64,000 nt of DNA from Teichococcus vastitatis (lineage in GTDB: Bacteria; Pseudomonadota; Alphaproteobacteria; Acetobacterales; Acetobacteraceae), in the NCBI RefSeq assembly GCF_003604215.1, contig NZ_QXGS01000013.1, forward strand, positions 1 to 64,000. The letters are read 5' to 3'. The notes under the pieces were generated by a model, which did no database searches, was not told the DNA's origin, and saw nothing but the letters and a program-made list of their open reading frames with translations. Below, in pieces: positions 35,565 through 44,536 of the stretch. Positions within the stretch are counted from its first letter, which is position 1. The number at the start of each line of letters is the position of its first letter. The translations under genes were made by a program, and so were the position numbers.

Positions 35565-36022
35565 TGCTCGCGTTCCTCTGGCCCCATCACCCGCACGAGA
35601 CGGGCCGGGCTGCCCAGCCACAGTTCATTCGGACCGATGCGCTTGCCCGGCGGCAGCAGGCTGCCGGCCCCGAGCATGCCGCCCTCCTCCACCACTGCCC
35701 CGTCCAGCACCGTGGCGCCCATGCCGATGAAGGAGCCGTTCCTCAGCGTGCAGGCGTGGATGATGCAGGCGTGGCCCACCGTCACATCGTCGCCAATGAT
35801 CGCTGGCAGGGTGCCGCGTGCCACATGCACGATGGTGCCGTCCTGCACGTTGCTGCGCGCACCCACACGGATGAAGTTGGTGTCGCCACGAAGAACACAA
35901 TGGTACCAGACGCTGGCGTCTGGCCCGATCTCCACGTCGCCGATCACCGCGGCGGTGGGCGCGACAAAGGCGGTTGGATCCACCGCCGGCAGCCGGCCCT
36001 CGAAGGGAAGCAGGTTGCTCAT
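35498..36022 (-). CDS. Gamma-carbonic anhydrase-like hexapeptide-repeat protein
   Basis: A 174-residue left-handed beta-helix protein. Hexapeptide repeats run from residue 20 to 130. The three zinc histidines are probably in IVHVARG and VGHACIIHAC. VWYHCVLRGDTNFIRVG and the end LWLGSPARLVR are typical of the YrdA/PaaY group. Many such proteins hydrate CO2 weakly or act on CoA thioesters, so the activity is not assured. It follows argC by 74 bases, with a small GGGGCA/TGCCCC hairpin between, and overlaps the lipoprotein gene downstream. Confidence 0.88.
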   Translation of the reverse strand: MSNLLPFEGRLPAVDPTAFVAPTAAVIGDVEIGPDASVWYHCVLRGDTNFIRVGARSNVQDGTIVHVARGTLPAIIGDDVTVGHACIIHACTLRNGSFIGMGATVLDGAVVEEGGMLGAGSLLPPGKRIGPNELWLGSPARLVRVMGPEEREQWKATTAHYVELSKRHRTSIVE

Positions 36023-36096
36023 GGAAGTTGCGTCATCCTCCTGGGGCACCCTGCCCCTTGCTTGGCTGCGTAACGGCCAGACCCCGCCGCAGTTCC

Positions 36097-37047
36097 TTAC
36101 GCGGCAGCGCGGGCCGCTTCGCCGAGGCCCAGCATCAGCCCGATATTCTGCACCGCGGCGCCCGAGGCCCCCTTGCCCAGATTATCGAGCCGCGCCACCA
36201 GCACCGCTTGGCCATGCGCCGCGTTGCCATAAACGCGGAGCTCCAGCTTGTTGGTGTCGTTGAGCGCCTCTGGCTCCAACTTGCCATCCGCCGTGGCGGG
36301 CGGCACGGACACCCAGTCCGATCCTGCGTAATAGGCCGCCAGCGCTTCCCGCAGCGCGGCCGGCGTCGGGCTGTTGTTCAGCAGATCCAGGTGCAGCGGC
36401 ACGGACACCAGCATGCCCTGGCGGTAGTTGCCGACGGAGGGAACAAACACCGGCCGGCGGGTCAGCTTCGAGTAGGCCTGCAACTCGGGAAGGTGCTTGT
36501 GTTCCAGCCCGAGCCCGTACAGCTCGAATGCCGGATGCTCGCCCTGCTCGAAGGTCTCGATCATCGCCTTGCCGCCACCGGAATAACCCGACACGGCGTT
36601 CACCGTCACCGGGTAGTCGGGCGGCAGCAGCCCGGCCTCCACCAGGGGTCGCAGCAGCAGGATGCCGCCGGTCGGGTAGCAGCCCGGATTGGCGACGCGC
36701 GGCGCGGCGGCGATTTGTTCCGCCTGTCCCGGCGCCAGTTCCGGCACGCCGTAGACCCAGTCGGAATGCACCCGGTGCGCCGTGGAGGCGTCCAGCAGCT
36801 TCGGCGCCGCGGAGCCCAGCGAAGCCGCCATGGCCGCGCTCTCCTTGGATGCCGCATCGGGCAGGCAGAGCACCACCAGATCGACCTCGGCCATCAGCGC
36901 CCGCTTGGCCTCTGGGTCCTTGCGGCGGTCCGGGTCGATGGAGCGCAGGGCAACGCCCGGCAGGGCTTCCAGCCGCTGGCGGATGCCGAGGCCGGTGGTC
37001 CCAGCCTCGCCATCGATGAAGATCGTCGGAATGGTGCCCTTGGGCAT
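36097..37047 (-). CDS. argC: N-acetyl-gamma-glutamyl-phosphate reductase
   Basis: A 316-residue arginine-pathway reductase of the shorter ArgC type. The NADP site is [18 protein letters not shown], and the active-site Cys is in [10 protein letters not shown] (about residue 127). [12 protein letters not shown] and [13 protein letters not shown] complete the catalytic domain. The ATG at 37047 follows AGGAG by eight bases. It lies downstream of rplM-rpsI but after their terminator, so it needs its own promoter. The short form lacks the N-terminal extension of E. coli ArgC. Confidence 0.95.
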   Translation of the reverse strand: MPKGTIPTIFIDGEAGTTGLGIRQRLEALPGVALRSIDPDRRKDPEAKRALMAEVDLVVLCLPDAASKESAAMAASLGSAAPKLLDASTAHRVHSDWVYGVPELAPGQAEQIAAAPRVANPGCYPTGGILLLRPLVEAGLLPPDYPVTVNAVSGYSGGGKAMIETFEQGEHPAFELYGLGLEHKHLPELQAYSKLTRRPVFVPSVGNYRQGMLVSVPLHLDLLNNSPTPAALREALAAYYAGSDWVSVPPATADGKLEPEALNDTNKLELRVYGNAAHGQAVLVARLDNLGKGASGAAVQNIGLMLGLGEAARAAA

Positions 37048-37112
37048 CTGGCGCTCCTGCGAGGCTCGCGGTTGAGACTCAGTGATCGATCGGTAGCATG
37101 AAACGCGGAACG

Positions 37113-37146
37113 AGAAAGGGCGGGTCCTCGCGGACCCGCCCTTTCT
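37113..37146. terminator. Perfect bidirectional terminator after rpsI
   Basis: Arms 37113-37127 and 37132-37146 are perfect 15-base complements with a four-base loop. Each arm ends in AGAAA or TTTCT, giving short T-runs on both strands. It lies 47 bases after the rpsI stop codon and before argC. Confidence 0.85.
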
Positions 37147-37193
37147 GATGTCCAATCCCGTCCGGGACCGGCGCGAACGCCGGCCCGCCAGCG

Positions 37194-37688
37194 TCAGCGC
37201 TTGCTGAACTGGAAGGAGCGTCGGGCCTTGGCCTTGCCGTACTTCTTGCGCTCGACCACGCGCGGATCGCGGGTCAGGAAGCCGGCCTTCTTCAGGATCG
37301 GGCGCAGGCTCGGCTCGAAGTTGGTCAGGGCGCGGCTCAAGCCGTGGCGCACCGCGCCGGCCTGGCCGGACAGCCCGCCGCCGGTCACCGTGCAGTACAC
37401 GTCGAACTGCTGGTAACGGTCGGCCACCAGGAAGGGCTGGGCGATCAGCATGCGCAGCACCGGGCGGGCGAAGTACTTGGACGCGGCCTTGCCGTTGATC
37501 TCGACAGTGCCCTTGCCCGGCTTCACCCAGACGCGCGCGATGGCGTTCTTGCGGCGGCCGGTGGCATAGGCGCGGCCGAATTGGTCCTTCTTGGGCTCGC
37601 GCGGGGTGGCGGCCTCAACACCGGCCGGCGTGCCGGCGACCAGGTCCTTCAGCTCGGACAGCGAGGTGGCGGTCGTCTGTTCGCTCAT
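37194..37688 (-). CDS. rpsI: 30S ribosomal protein S9
   Basis: A 164-residue S9 with the alphaproteobacterial N-terminal extension (about 35 residues rich in Ala, Thr and Glu). The core runs from [21 protein letters not shown] to the end [11 protein letters not shown], whose C-terminal Lys-Arg reaches the P-site t[22 protein letters not shown] is the conserved central motif. It follows rplM by five bases in the standard operon. Confidence 0.98.
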   Translation of the reverse strand: MSEQTTATSLSELKDLVAGTPAGVEAATPREPKKDQFGRAYATGRRKNAIARVWVKPGKGTVEINGKAASKYFARPVLRMLIAQPFLVADRYQQFDVYCTVTGGGLSGQAGAVRHGLSRALTNFEPSLRPILKKAGFLTRDPRVVERKKYGKAKARRSFQFSKR

Positions 37689-37693
37689 GGTCT

Positions 37694-38164
37694 TCAGGCC
37701 ACCTTGTTCTTGCGGTTCAGGGCGGCGACGTCCAGCGTCTCGGGCTGCGCGCCGGCATGCGGGTGCTCCGACCCGGCATAGACGTGCAGGTTCTTCATCT
37801 GGCGGCGGCCGAGCGGGCCGCGCGTGATCATGCGCTCCACAGCCTTTTCGACGACGCGCTCCGGAAAGCGGCCCTCGAGGCGCTCACGCGTGGTGCGGCC
37901 CTTGATGCCGCCGGCATAGCCGGTGTGCCAGTAGAAGACCGACTGCTCGGCCTTGTTGCCGGTCACCTGCACCTTTTCGGCGTTGATGATGACGACATGG
38001 TCGCCGCAATCGACATGCGGGGTGAATTGCGGCTTGTTCTTGCCGCGGAGGCGCGTGGCTACGATGGCGGCGAGACGGCCGAGCACGAGGCCCTCCGCAT
38101 CGATCAACACCCAGCCCTTCTTCACCTCCGCCGGCTTCAGCGAGCGGGTCTGCGTTTGCAGCAC
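37694..38164 (-). CDS. rplM: 50S ribosomal protein L13
   Basis: A 156-residue early-assembly large-subunit protein: [43 protein letters not shown], and [25 protein letters not shown] are all present. First gene of the rplM-rpsI operon, with a good promoter at 38203-38231 and a terminator after rpsI. Confidence 0.98.
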   Translation of the reverse strand: MLQTQTRSLKPAEVKKGWVLIDAEGLVLGRLAAIVATRLRGKNKPQFTPHVDCGDHVVIINAEKVQVTGNKAEQSVFYWHTGYAGGIKGRTTRERLEGRFPERVVEKAVERMITRGPLGRRQMKNLHVYAGSEHPHAGAQPETLDVAALNRKNKVA

Positions 38165-38202
38165 GGTCTTATCCTGAAATTGGCGAAATGATTTGAACGC
38201 GG

Positions 38203-38231
38203 CTTATCGCCTCAGAGGCCGGCGGGGTCAA
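38203..38231 (-). promoter_or_regulatory. Promoter of the rplM-rpsI operon
   Basis: Minus-strand -35 TTGACC (38231-38226) and -10 GATAAG (38208-38203) with exactly 17 bases between them, 38 bases upstream of the rplM start codon. A good match to the sigma70 consensus. Confidence 0.75.
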
Positions 38232-38264
38232 GAAAAAATACTGTGGTATCATGGTACCGCATCG

Positions 38265-39368
38265 CTAAATCACTGGATTTGGCGGCAGCCGGCGCGCAAA
38301 GAAGCGCGCGATCGCCGGACCCGTCAGCAGCACCACCATGAAGCGGGCCATCTGCATCGCCATGATGAAGGGCAGGTCCACCGCGCTGGTGGCAGCGATG
38401 ATGGCCACCGAATCCGCGCCGCCAGGGCTGGTCGCCAGATAGGCGGTCAGCGGATCGACGCCGAGCAGCCGGCTGAGTACCGCGGCGAGCACCCCACAGG
38501 CGGCGATCAGCGCCAGGGTGGAGGCCAGCAGGCGCGGAAACGCCCGGGCGGCATGTGCCAGGATCGGCCGCGTGAAGCGCAGCCCGATGCTCCAGCCGAT
38601 GGCGGCATAGCTGACGGCGAGCAGCCAGGGCGGCAGTTCCACCACCATCAGCCCGAAGCCCTGCAGCAGCGCGGCGGCGAACATCGGCACCAGCAGCGGC
38701 CCGGCCGGAATGCGCAGGCGCTTGGCCAGGGCCGCACCGCCCAGGCCCACCAGCAGGGTCAGGCCCAGCGCGCCCCATGGCACGGTCGGAAACCAGGGCA
38801 CGGGCGCCGCCGCCACCCCACCCGACGGCACCTGCGCCCAGAAACGCGCAACCAGGGAGGCAATGCCGGCCACCAGCACCACCCGCAGATACAGCATGAA
38901 GGCGACCAGCCGCACGTCGGCGCCATGTGCCTCCGCCATCAGCATCATGGCCGCGGCGGCGCCAGGAGAGGAGCCCCAGATGGCGGTGGTGCCCGGCAGC
39001 ACCTGCCGCCGCGCCAGCAGCCATCCCAGCAGGCTGCTCACCGCCAGCACCGACAGCACGCCAGCCAGGAAGACCGGCCAGTCCGCAACCAATTCCACCA
39101 GCACCTCGGGATGCAGGGACCGGGCGATCATGCAGCCGATGATCCCCTGGGCCAGGGCGAAGGGCCAGGCACCCACCTGTAGCCGCCCTTCCGCCACCGC
39201 CACCAGGATTCCGGCCGCCATGGCAGCCAGCAGCAGCGCCGCCGGAAGGCCCAGCAGGTTCAGCAGCGCCATCAGCAGCGCCGACAGCAGCAGCAGCACG
39301 GCCCAGCGCCCGGCCGGCGGCCAGTGCGCCAGACTGGGCGGGCGGGCCTGGAGCAGCCGGCGGAACAT
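38265..39368 (-). CDS. AbrB-family membrane protein (PF05145 type)
   Basis: A 367-residue inner membrane protein with two repeats of similar helices, as in the AbrB duplication family once labelled ammonia monooxygenase. Repeat signatures are WGSSPGAAAAMMLMAEAHG and YLATSPGGADSVAIIAATS. LPFIMAMQMARFMVVLLTGP ends the second half. About ten membrane segments are visible. The substrate is unknown; transport of small anions or metabolites is a guess. The start at 39368 (MFRRLL) is preferred over 39464 because the extra leader is not hydrophobic. Confidence 0.85.
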   Translation of the reverse strand: MFRRLLQARPPSLAHWPPAGRWAVLLLLSALLMALLNLLGLPAALLLAAMAAGILVAVAEGRLQVGAWPFALAQGIIGCMIARSLHPEVLVELVADWPVFLAGVLSVLAVSSLLGWLLARRQVLPGTTAIWGSSPGAAAAMMLMAEAHGADVRLVAFMLYLRVVLVAGIASLVARFWAQVPSGGVAAAPVPWFPTVPWGALGLTLLVGLGGAALAKRLRIPAGPLLVPMFAAALLQGFGLMVVELPPWLLAVSYAAIGWSIGLRFTRPILAHAARAFPRLLASTLALIAACGVLAAVLSRLLGVDPLTAYLATSPGGADSVAIIAATSAVDLPFIMAMQMARFMVVLLTGPAIARFFARRLPPNPVI

Positions 39369-39528
39369 CCGGCTCAGCCCGCGGCGACGGGGAAGAAACG
39401 CGGCGCCGGCATGTCGGAACAAGGGAATGGCATGGGGACCTTCCAGGCGCAGGCTTTGCCGCAATGCAGCATGAACGATCCCCGTTGTTCAGGATCGCAG
39501 CTCCCCGGTCAATCCCGCCCGGCCGGAC

Positions 39529-40227
39529 CTAGCTGCAACGGCTCCAGCGTCCGCGATCGAGGTGAAAGTGATCGGCATGGGCGGCGTTGTAGTCCGGCCC
39601 CAGCACCGCCTTGAAGGAATGGCAGGCACCGTCGCGCAGTTCCCGCAGAAAGGCGCCGGCCTCGCCGCGATCCCAGTCCCGTGGCAGGCGGATCTCGCGC
39701 CCGTCGGCCAGGGTGAAGCCGGCGATGTCGAGGGCGTTGGCGGTAGCGTGCTCGGAACGGCGGCCCTCGGCGCGGCCATAAACATTGCGGCAGGCATAGC
39801 TGCCCAGATGCCGCACCGCGACCACCCAGCTGTTGAAATGGCGTTCGGCGGCGGGCTGCAAGGCGTGGCGCTCGAACAGCGCCCAGGCCGCGGCCATGGG
39901 GCAGGTCACGGTGGGGCGGCTGGGCTGCAGAGTAACCCCGTCCCCCTCCAGCCGCACCACGTTCTCCAGCGGGCAGCCGTGATCGGAGGAACGATCGGGC
40001 AGCCGGCGGAGGGAGCGGCCGGAGGCAGCGAAAGCCTCCGCGCAGGACTCCGGCTGGAGTTCCATGCGGGCCAGCTTCCAGCTGGTCAGAAGGTTCGGCT
40101 CGGCGCGGATATCCAGCGGTGCAGCCGGGTCCCAGGCCGGCGGCGGGCGCCAGAAGCCGCTCCAATAGGCCCCGGCCAGTCCCAAAGGTCCCAACAGCAG
40201 CAGCAACAGAACGAGACGACCGACCAT
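39529..40227 (-). CDS. Extensin-like periplasmic protein (M15-like fold)
   Basis: A 232-residue protein with an N-terminal membrane anchor or signal (LVLLLLLLGPLGLAGAYW). The C-terminal half has the extensin-like (PF06904) motifs SEHATANALDIAGF and HADHFHLDRGRW, with His and Asp residues positioned as in LAS-type peptidases. ACRNVYGR and DRSSDHGCPLENVVRL precede it. It probably acts on peptidoglycan cross-links in the periplasm, but this is inferred from fold. The start ATG at 40227 matches the membrane segment. Divergent from the M20 hydrolase at 40351. Confidence 0.85.
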   Translation of the reverse strand: MVGRLVLLLLLLGPLGLAGAYWSGFWRPPPAWDPAAPLDIRAEPNLLTSWKLARMELQPESCAEAFAASGRSLRRLPDRSSDHGCPLENVVRLEGDGVTLQPSRPTVTCPMAAAWALFERHALQPAAERHFNSWVVAVRHLGSYACRNVYGRAEGRRSEHATANALDIAGFTLADGREIRLPRDWDRGEAGAFLRELRDGACHSFKAVLGPDYNAAHADHFHLDRGRWSRCS

Positions 40228-40350
40228 CAGCGGAAAATGGCCCCGCCGCCCTCGCGGGCAAGGCCGGGCCAACGCCCCCCGGCCTCCCCCTTGCCGACCG
40301 GGCGCCCCGCCGCGAAGCTGCCTGTTTCGCCGTCAGGGATCCTTTCCACC

Positions 40351-41529
40351 ATGCCCGTGCTGAACCGCATCGCCGATTTCCACGCCGAGATGACCGCTTG
40401 GCGGCAGGATCTCCACCGCCATCCCGAATTGGCCTTCAACGAGCACCGCACGGCGGAGGTCGTCGCCAGGAAGCTGCGTGAGTTCGGGGTGGACGAGGTG
40501 GTGACGGGCGTGGCCGGGACCGGCGTGGTGGGCGTGATCCGCGGCGTCTCTCCTGGCCGCAGCATTGGCCTGCGCGCCGACATGGACGCGCTGCCGATTG
40601 CCGAGGAAACCGGCCTGGACTACGCATCCGCCACGCCCGGCACCATGCATGCCTGCGGGCATGACGGCCACACCACCATGCTGCTCGGTGCCGCGCGCTA
40701 CCTGGCCGAGACGCGCAACTTCGCCGGCACGGTGCAGGTGATCTTCCAGCCGGCTGAGGAAATGGGCGGCGGCGCCGAGGTCATGGTGAAGGAAGGGCTG
40801 TTCGAGCGCTTCCCGGTGGACCGCGTCTTCGGCATCCACAACTGGCCCTCCCTGCCCGCCGGCGAGTTCTTCTGGCGCGAGGGCCCGCTGATGGCCGCCG
40901 TCGCCGACATCGAGATCACCATCACCGGCCAGGGCGCGCACGGTGCCATGCCGCACCAGGGCAACGACCCGGTGGTGATCGCGGCCACGCTGGTCACCGC
41001 GCTGCAATCGGTGGTGGCGCGCAACGTGGAACCGGTGGAGGCCGGCGTGGTCACCATCGGCCGCATCGAGGGCGGCCACGCCTTCAACGTGATCCCAGAA
41101 ACGGTCAGCCTGCGCGGCACGGCGCGCTGGTTCCAGCCGCATGTGGGCGACGTGCTGGAGAAGAAGGTGACGGAGCTGGCCACGGGCATCGCCGCGGCCT
41201 TCGGCGCCAGCGCCGCCGTGCGCTTCACCCGCATGTACCCGGCGACGCTGAACGAGGCCGAGTCCACCCGCCTCGCGGTGCGCGCCGCCGCGGCCGTGGC
41301 GGGCGAGAGCCGCGTGTCCGAACTGCCGCAGCCGACCATGGGCGGTGAGGATTTCGCCTTCATGCTGAACGCGCGGCCGGGTGCCTACCTGTTTCTCGGC
41401 GCCGGCCGCAGCGCGAGCGATCCCGGGCTGCACCATCCGAAGTTCAACTTCAACGACGCGCTGCTGCCGGTCGGCGCCTCCTTCTTCGCAACACTGGCCG
41501 AGCAGTTGCTGCCGAGGGACGCGGCATGA
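40351..41529 (+). CDS. M20-family amidohydrolase (hippurate hydrolase/IAA-amino acid type)
   Basis: A 392-residue zinc amidohydrolase. Metal ligands are in GTMHACGHDGHTTMLLGAARYL, IFQPAEEMGGG and GGEDFAFML. The N-terminus WRQDLHRHPELAFNEH is typical of the AbgB/HipO/YtnL branch that cleaves N-acyl amino acids. The start ATG at 40351 is certain by position. It overlaps the CapA-like gene by four bases (ATGA), so the two are coupled. The substrate is probably an N-acyl or N-aroyl amino acid. Confidence 0.9.
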   Translation: MPVLNRIADFHAEMTAWRQDLHRHPELAFNEHRTAEVVARKLREFGVDEVVTGVAGTGVVGVIRGVSPGRSIGLRADMDALPIAEETGLDYASATPGTMHACGHDGHTTMLLGAARYLAETRNFAGTVQVIFQPAEEMGGGAEVMVKEGLFERFPVDRVFGIHNWPSLPAGEFFWREGPLMAAVADIEITITGQGAHGAMPHQGNDPVVIAATLVTALQSVVARNVEPVEAGVVTIGRIEGGHAFNVIPETVSLRGTARWFQPHVGDVLEKKVTELATGIAAAFGASAAVRFTRMYPATLNEAESTRLAVRAAAAVAGESRVSELPQPTMGGEDFAFMLNARPGAYLFLGAGRSASDPGLHHPKFNFNDALLPVGASFFATLAEQLLPRDAA

Positions 41530-42839
41530 GCCGCGCGCTTTCCCTGGCGCTGACCGGCGACAGCATCCTGCAGCGCCGACTGCTATCCGCCGCCGATCCG
41601 GAGTTGCGGCCATTGTTCGACCGCATCCGTGGCGCGGATCTGGCCTTCACCAACCTGGAGGTGCTGGCCAATGATTTCCGCGGCGATCCCTCGCTGGAAT
41701 GCGGCGGATCGCATTTCGGCGCCCCCGCCTGGGTGCTGGACGAACTGCGTGAGGCAGGCTTCGACCTGTTCGCCACCGCCACCAACCATTGCCTGGATTA
41801 TTCCATCTCTGGCCTGATGCACTGCATCGAGGCGCTGGAGGCGCGCGGGCTATGCTTCGCCGGCATCGGCCGCAACCTCGAGGCGGCGCGGCGCCCGGCC
41901 TATCTCGACCATCCGAACGGCACGGTGGCGCTGCTATCCTGCTCCTCTTCCTTCCAGCCGGGGAACGAGGCGGGGCAGCAGACCGCCGACATGCAGGGCC
42001 GGCCGGGCCTGAACCCGCTGCACTTTGACACGCTGCACGAGGTGACGGCGGCGCAGCTGGCGGCGCTGCGGCAGATCGCCGAGGAACTCGGGCTGGAGCA
42101 GCAGCGGCAGCAGATCCTGAAGCTGGGCTTCGGCCATCCCCCCGCCGAGGGCGTGTTCCCCTTCGGCAAGATGAATTTCCGCGCCGCCGGGCGCACCGCG
42201 CTGCGGCTGACTCCGCGCGAGAAGGACATGAGCGGCATCGCCCGCTGGGTGCGCGAGGCGCGGCTGTCGGCCGATCTCGTCTTGGTCAGCCTGCACGCGC
42301 ATGAGCAGGGCGCGGACAAGGAGAGCCCGGCCGAGTTCATCCCAATCTTCGCCCGCCGCATGATCGACGAGGGTGCCGACCTGGTGGTGGGCCACGGGCC
42401 GCACTTGCTGCGCGGCCTGGAACTCTACAAGGGCCGGCCGATCTTCTACAGCCTGGGCAATTTCATCGGCCAGAACGAGCTGGTGCCGCGCATCCCGAGC
42501 GATTCCTACGAGCGCTTCCGGGCCGACCCGTCGCTCACGCCCGGTGCCGTCTACAAGGTGCGCACCGCCGATGACACCAAGGGCTTTCCCGCGGACCGCC
42601 GGTTCTGGGAAAGCGTGGTGCCGTTCTGCCGCTTCGAGGAGGGGCGCCTGACGGCGATGGAGATCCAGCCGGTCAGCCTCGGCCTCGGCGAGGCGGCGCA
42701 TCGCCGGGGCCGGCCGCGGTTGGCGAAGGGCGAGGAAGCGGAGCGCATCCTCGAACGCTTTGCCATCCTGTCGGAGCCCTACGGTACCCGCTTCGCCATG
42801 GCCGATGGCTGCGCCCGGCTGGTGCTGCCAAGCGGCTAA
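41526..42839 (+). CDS. CapA-like metallophosphatase-fold protein
   Basis: A 437-residue member of the CapA (poly-gamma-glutamate capsule) superfamily, with a calcineurin-like metal site: LTGDSILQRRL, DLAFTNLEVLAND, ATNHCLDYSISGL, LVSLHAHEQ and DLVVGHGPHLLRGLEL. There is no signal peptide or membrane anchor, unlike capsule CapA, so a cytoplasmic role is likely. The overlap with the M20 gene and the peptide-type receptor gene 97 bases downstream suggest a pathway for an unusual amide or poly-glutamyl compound. That pathway is inference. Confidence 0.85.
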   Translation: MSRALSLALTGDSILQRRLLSAADPELRPLFDRIRGADLAFTNLEVLANDFRGDPSLECGGSHFGAPAWVLDELREAGFDLFATATNHCLDYSISGLMHCIEALEARGLCFAGIGRNLEAARRPAYLDHPNGTVALLSCSSSFQPGNEAGQQTADMQGRPGLNPLHFDTLHEVTAAQLAALRQIAEELGLEQQRQQILKLGFGHPPAEGVFPFGKMNFRAAGRTALRLTPREKDMSGIARWVREARLSADLVLVSLHAHEQGADKESPAEFIPIFARRMIDEGADLVVGHGPHLLRGLELYKGRPIFYSLGNFIGQNELVPRIPSDSYERFRADPSLTPGAVYKVRTADDTKGFPADRRFWESVVPFCRFEEGRLTAMEIQPVSLGLGEAAHRRGRPRLAKGEEAERILERFAILSEPYGTRFAMADGCARLVLPSG

Positions 42840-42936
42840 GCGGATGCGGCCGGCTTGACGCTGCGCGTCGCTTGCCGTTCCCTGCACCTGGGAACCACGC
42901 CAAAGCGCGCGCTGCTGCACCGCCAAAGGATGCGTC

Positions 42937-44526
42937 ATGCCCACTCCTCCGCTCTCCATGTCCCGCCGCACCTTCCTTGGCGCCGGCGGCGCCGTCCTGG
43001 CCGCACCGCGCCTTGCCGCCGCGCAAGGGGCACGTGTGCTGCGCTTCGTGCCGCAGGCTGACCTCGCGGTGCTGGACCCGGTGTTCACCACCGCCTCGGT
43101 CACCGCCAATCACGGCTTCATGGTGTTCGACACGTTGTATGGCTGGGACAAGGACTACCAGCCGCAGCCACAGATGGCCGCGGGCCATCGCATCGAGGAT
43201 GACGGCCTCACCTGGATCATCACGCTGCGCGACGGCCTGCGCTTCCACGATGGCGAGCCTGTGCGGGCGCGCGACTGCGTCGCCAGCATCCAGCGCTGGG
43301 GCGCGCGGGACATGTTCGGGCAGGAGGTGATCGCACGCTCGCACGAGATCCAGGCGATTGACGACAAGACCCTTCGCTTCCGGCTGAAGACGCCGTTCCC
43401 GCGCCTGGCCATGGCGCTGGGCAAATCCTCCTCCAACGTGCCGGTGATCATGCCGGAGCGGCTGGCAAAGACCTCGCCCAACACCCAGGTGACCGAGATG
43501 GTCGGCTCCGGCCCCTACCGGTTCCTGGCCGGGGAGCGCATGGCCGGTGCCCGCGCCGTCTATGCCCGCTTCGATGGCTACGTGCCGACGCCGCACGGCG
43601 CGCCGAGCCGAACCGCCGGCCCGAAGATTGCGCATTTCGACCGGGTGGAATGGAACATCATTCCCGATCAGGCCACCGCCGCCGGCGCGCTGATGAATGG
43701 CGAGGTGGACTGGGTGGAAAGCACCTCCAGCGACATCGCCCCCATGCTCGGGCGCTCGCGCGACGTGACGCTGTCCTACAGCGACGATCTGTACCAGGTG
43801 ATCCTGCGCTTCAACCACCTGCACCCACCCTTCAACAATCCTGCGGTGCGCCGCGCCCTGCTCGGCGCCATCAGCCAGGAGGAGATGATGCAGGCCGCCT
43901 ACGGCACCGACCCGAAAGGCTGGAACGCGGGCACCGGCATCTTCACCTCCGACAGCCCGATGGCCAGCGATGCCGGGCTGGCGCCGCTGAAGGGCAAGCG
44001 GGACTATGCCAAGGTGAAGCGCGACCTCGCCGCCGCCGGCTATGCGAACGAGAAAATCGTGATGCTACAGGCCGAGGATTACCCGACCCTTCGCGCCGTG
44101 GCCGAGGTGTCGGCGCATGTGATGCGTGAATGTGGCATGAACGTGGAAAGCCAGTCAGGCGACTGGGGCACCGTCAGCACCCGCCGCGCCAACCGGGAGG
44201 ACATCACCAAAGGCGGCTGGAGCGCCTTCTGCACCGGCCTCAGCTATTCGCTCGATCCGTCCGGCCATCTCGGCCTGCGCGCCAACGGTTCAAAGGCGTG
44301 GTTCGGCTGGCCGGACAGCCCAAAGCTGGAGGCACTGCGCCAGGAATGGTTCGGCGCGGAAGGGCTGGAGGAGCAGAAGCGCATCGGCAGGGCCATGCAG
44401 GAGGTCGCGATGCAGGAAGTACCCTACATTCCGCTCGGCGAATACCGGCGGCTGCAGGCGGCGCGCGCCGACCTGTCCGGCTTTCCCGCTGGCGCGGCCT
44501 ATTTCTGGGGCGTGAAGCGGGGCTGA
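42937..44526 (+). CDS. ABC transporter substrate-binding protein, family 5 (second copy)
   Basis: A 529-residue periplasmic receptor with a twin-arginine-like signal (SRRTFLGAGGAVLAAPRLAAAQ). It is clearly paralogous to the protein at 32630-34231, sharing VGSGPYRF, the pattern DWGT-RR and the segment AWFGWPDSPKLEALRQEWF. VIPD/IIPD-QATAAGALMNGEVDW is common too. No permease genes are near. It follows the M20-CapA pair and may deliver their substrate. Start at 42937; an ATG seven codons later is possible. Confidence 0.9.
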   Translation: MPTPPLSMSRRTFLGAGGAVLAAPRLAAAQGARVLRFVPQADLAVLDPVFTTASVTANHGFMVFDTLYGWDKDYQPQPQMAAGHRIEDDGLTWIITLRDGLRFHDGEPVRARDCVASIQRWGARDMFGQEVIARSHEIQAIDDKTLRFRLKTPFPRLAMALGKSSSNVPVIMPERLAKTSPNTQVTEMVGSGPYRFLAGERMAGARAVYARFDGYVPTPHGAPSRTAGPKIAHFDRVEWNIIPDQATAAGALMNGEVDWVESTSSDIAPMLGRSRDVTLSYSDDLYQVILRFNHLHPPFNNPAVRRALLGAISQEEMMQAAYGTDPKGWNAGTGIFTSDSPMASDAGLAPLKGKRDYAKVKRDLAAAGYANEKIVMLQAEDYPTLRAVAEVSAHVMRECGMNVESQSGDWGTVSTRRANREDITKGGWSAFCTGLSYSLDPSGHLGLRANGSKAWFGWPDSPKLEALRQEWFGAEGLEEQKRIGRAMQEVAMQEVPYIPLGEYRRLQAARADLSGFPAGAAYFWGVKRG

Positions 44527-44536
44527 GGCAGGGCCG

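Noticed and set aside
41526-42839. CapA-like gene as part of a capsule locus
   Set aside because: No capB, capC or glycosyltransferase genes nearby, and the protein has no membrane anchor.
41934-43824. Overlapping minus-strand frames opposite the CapA-like and receptor genes
   Set aside because: Composition and overlap fit shadows of the plus-strand genes.
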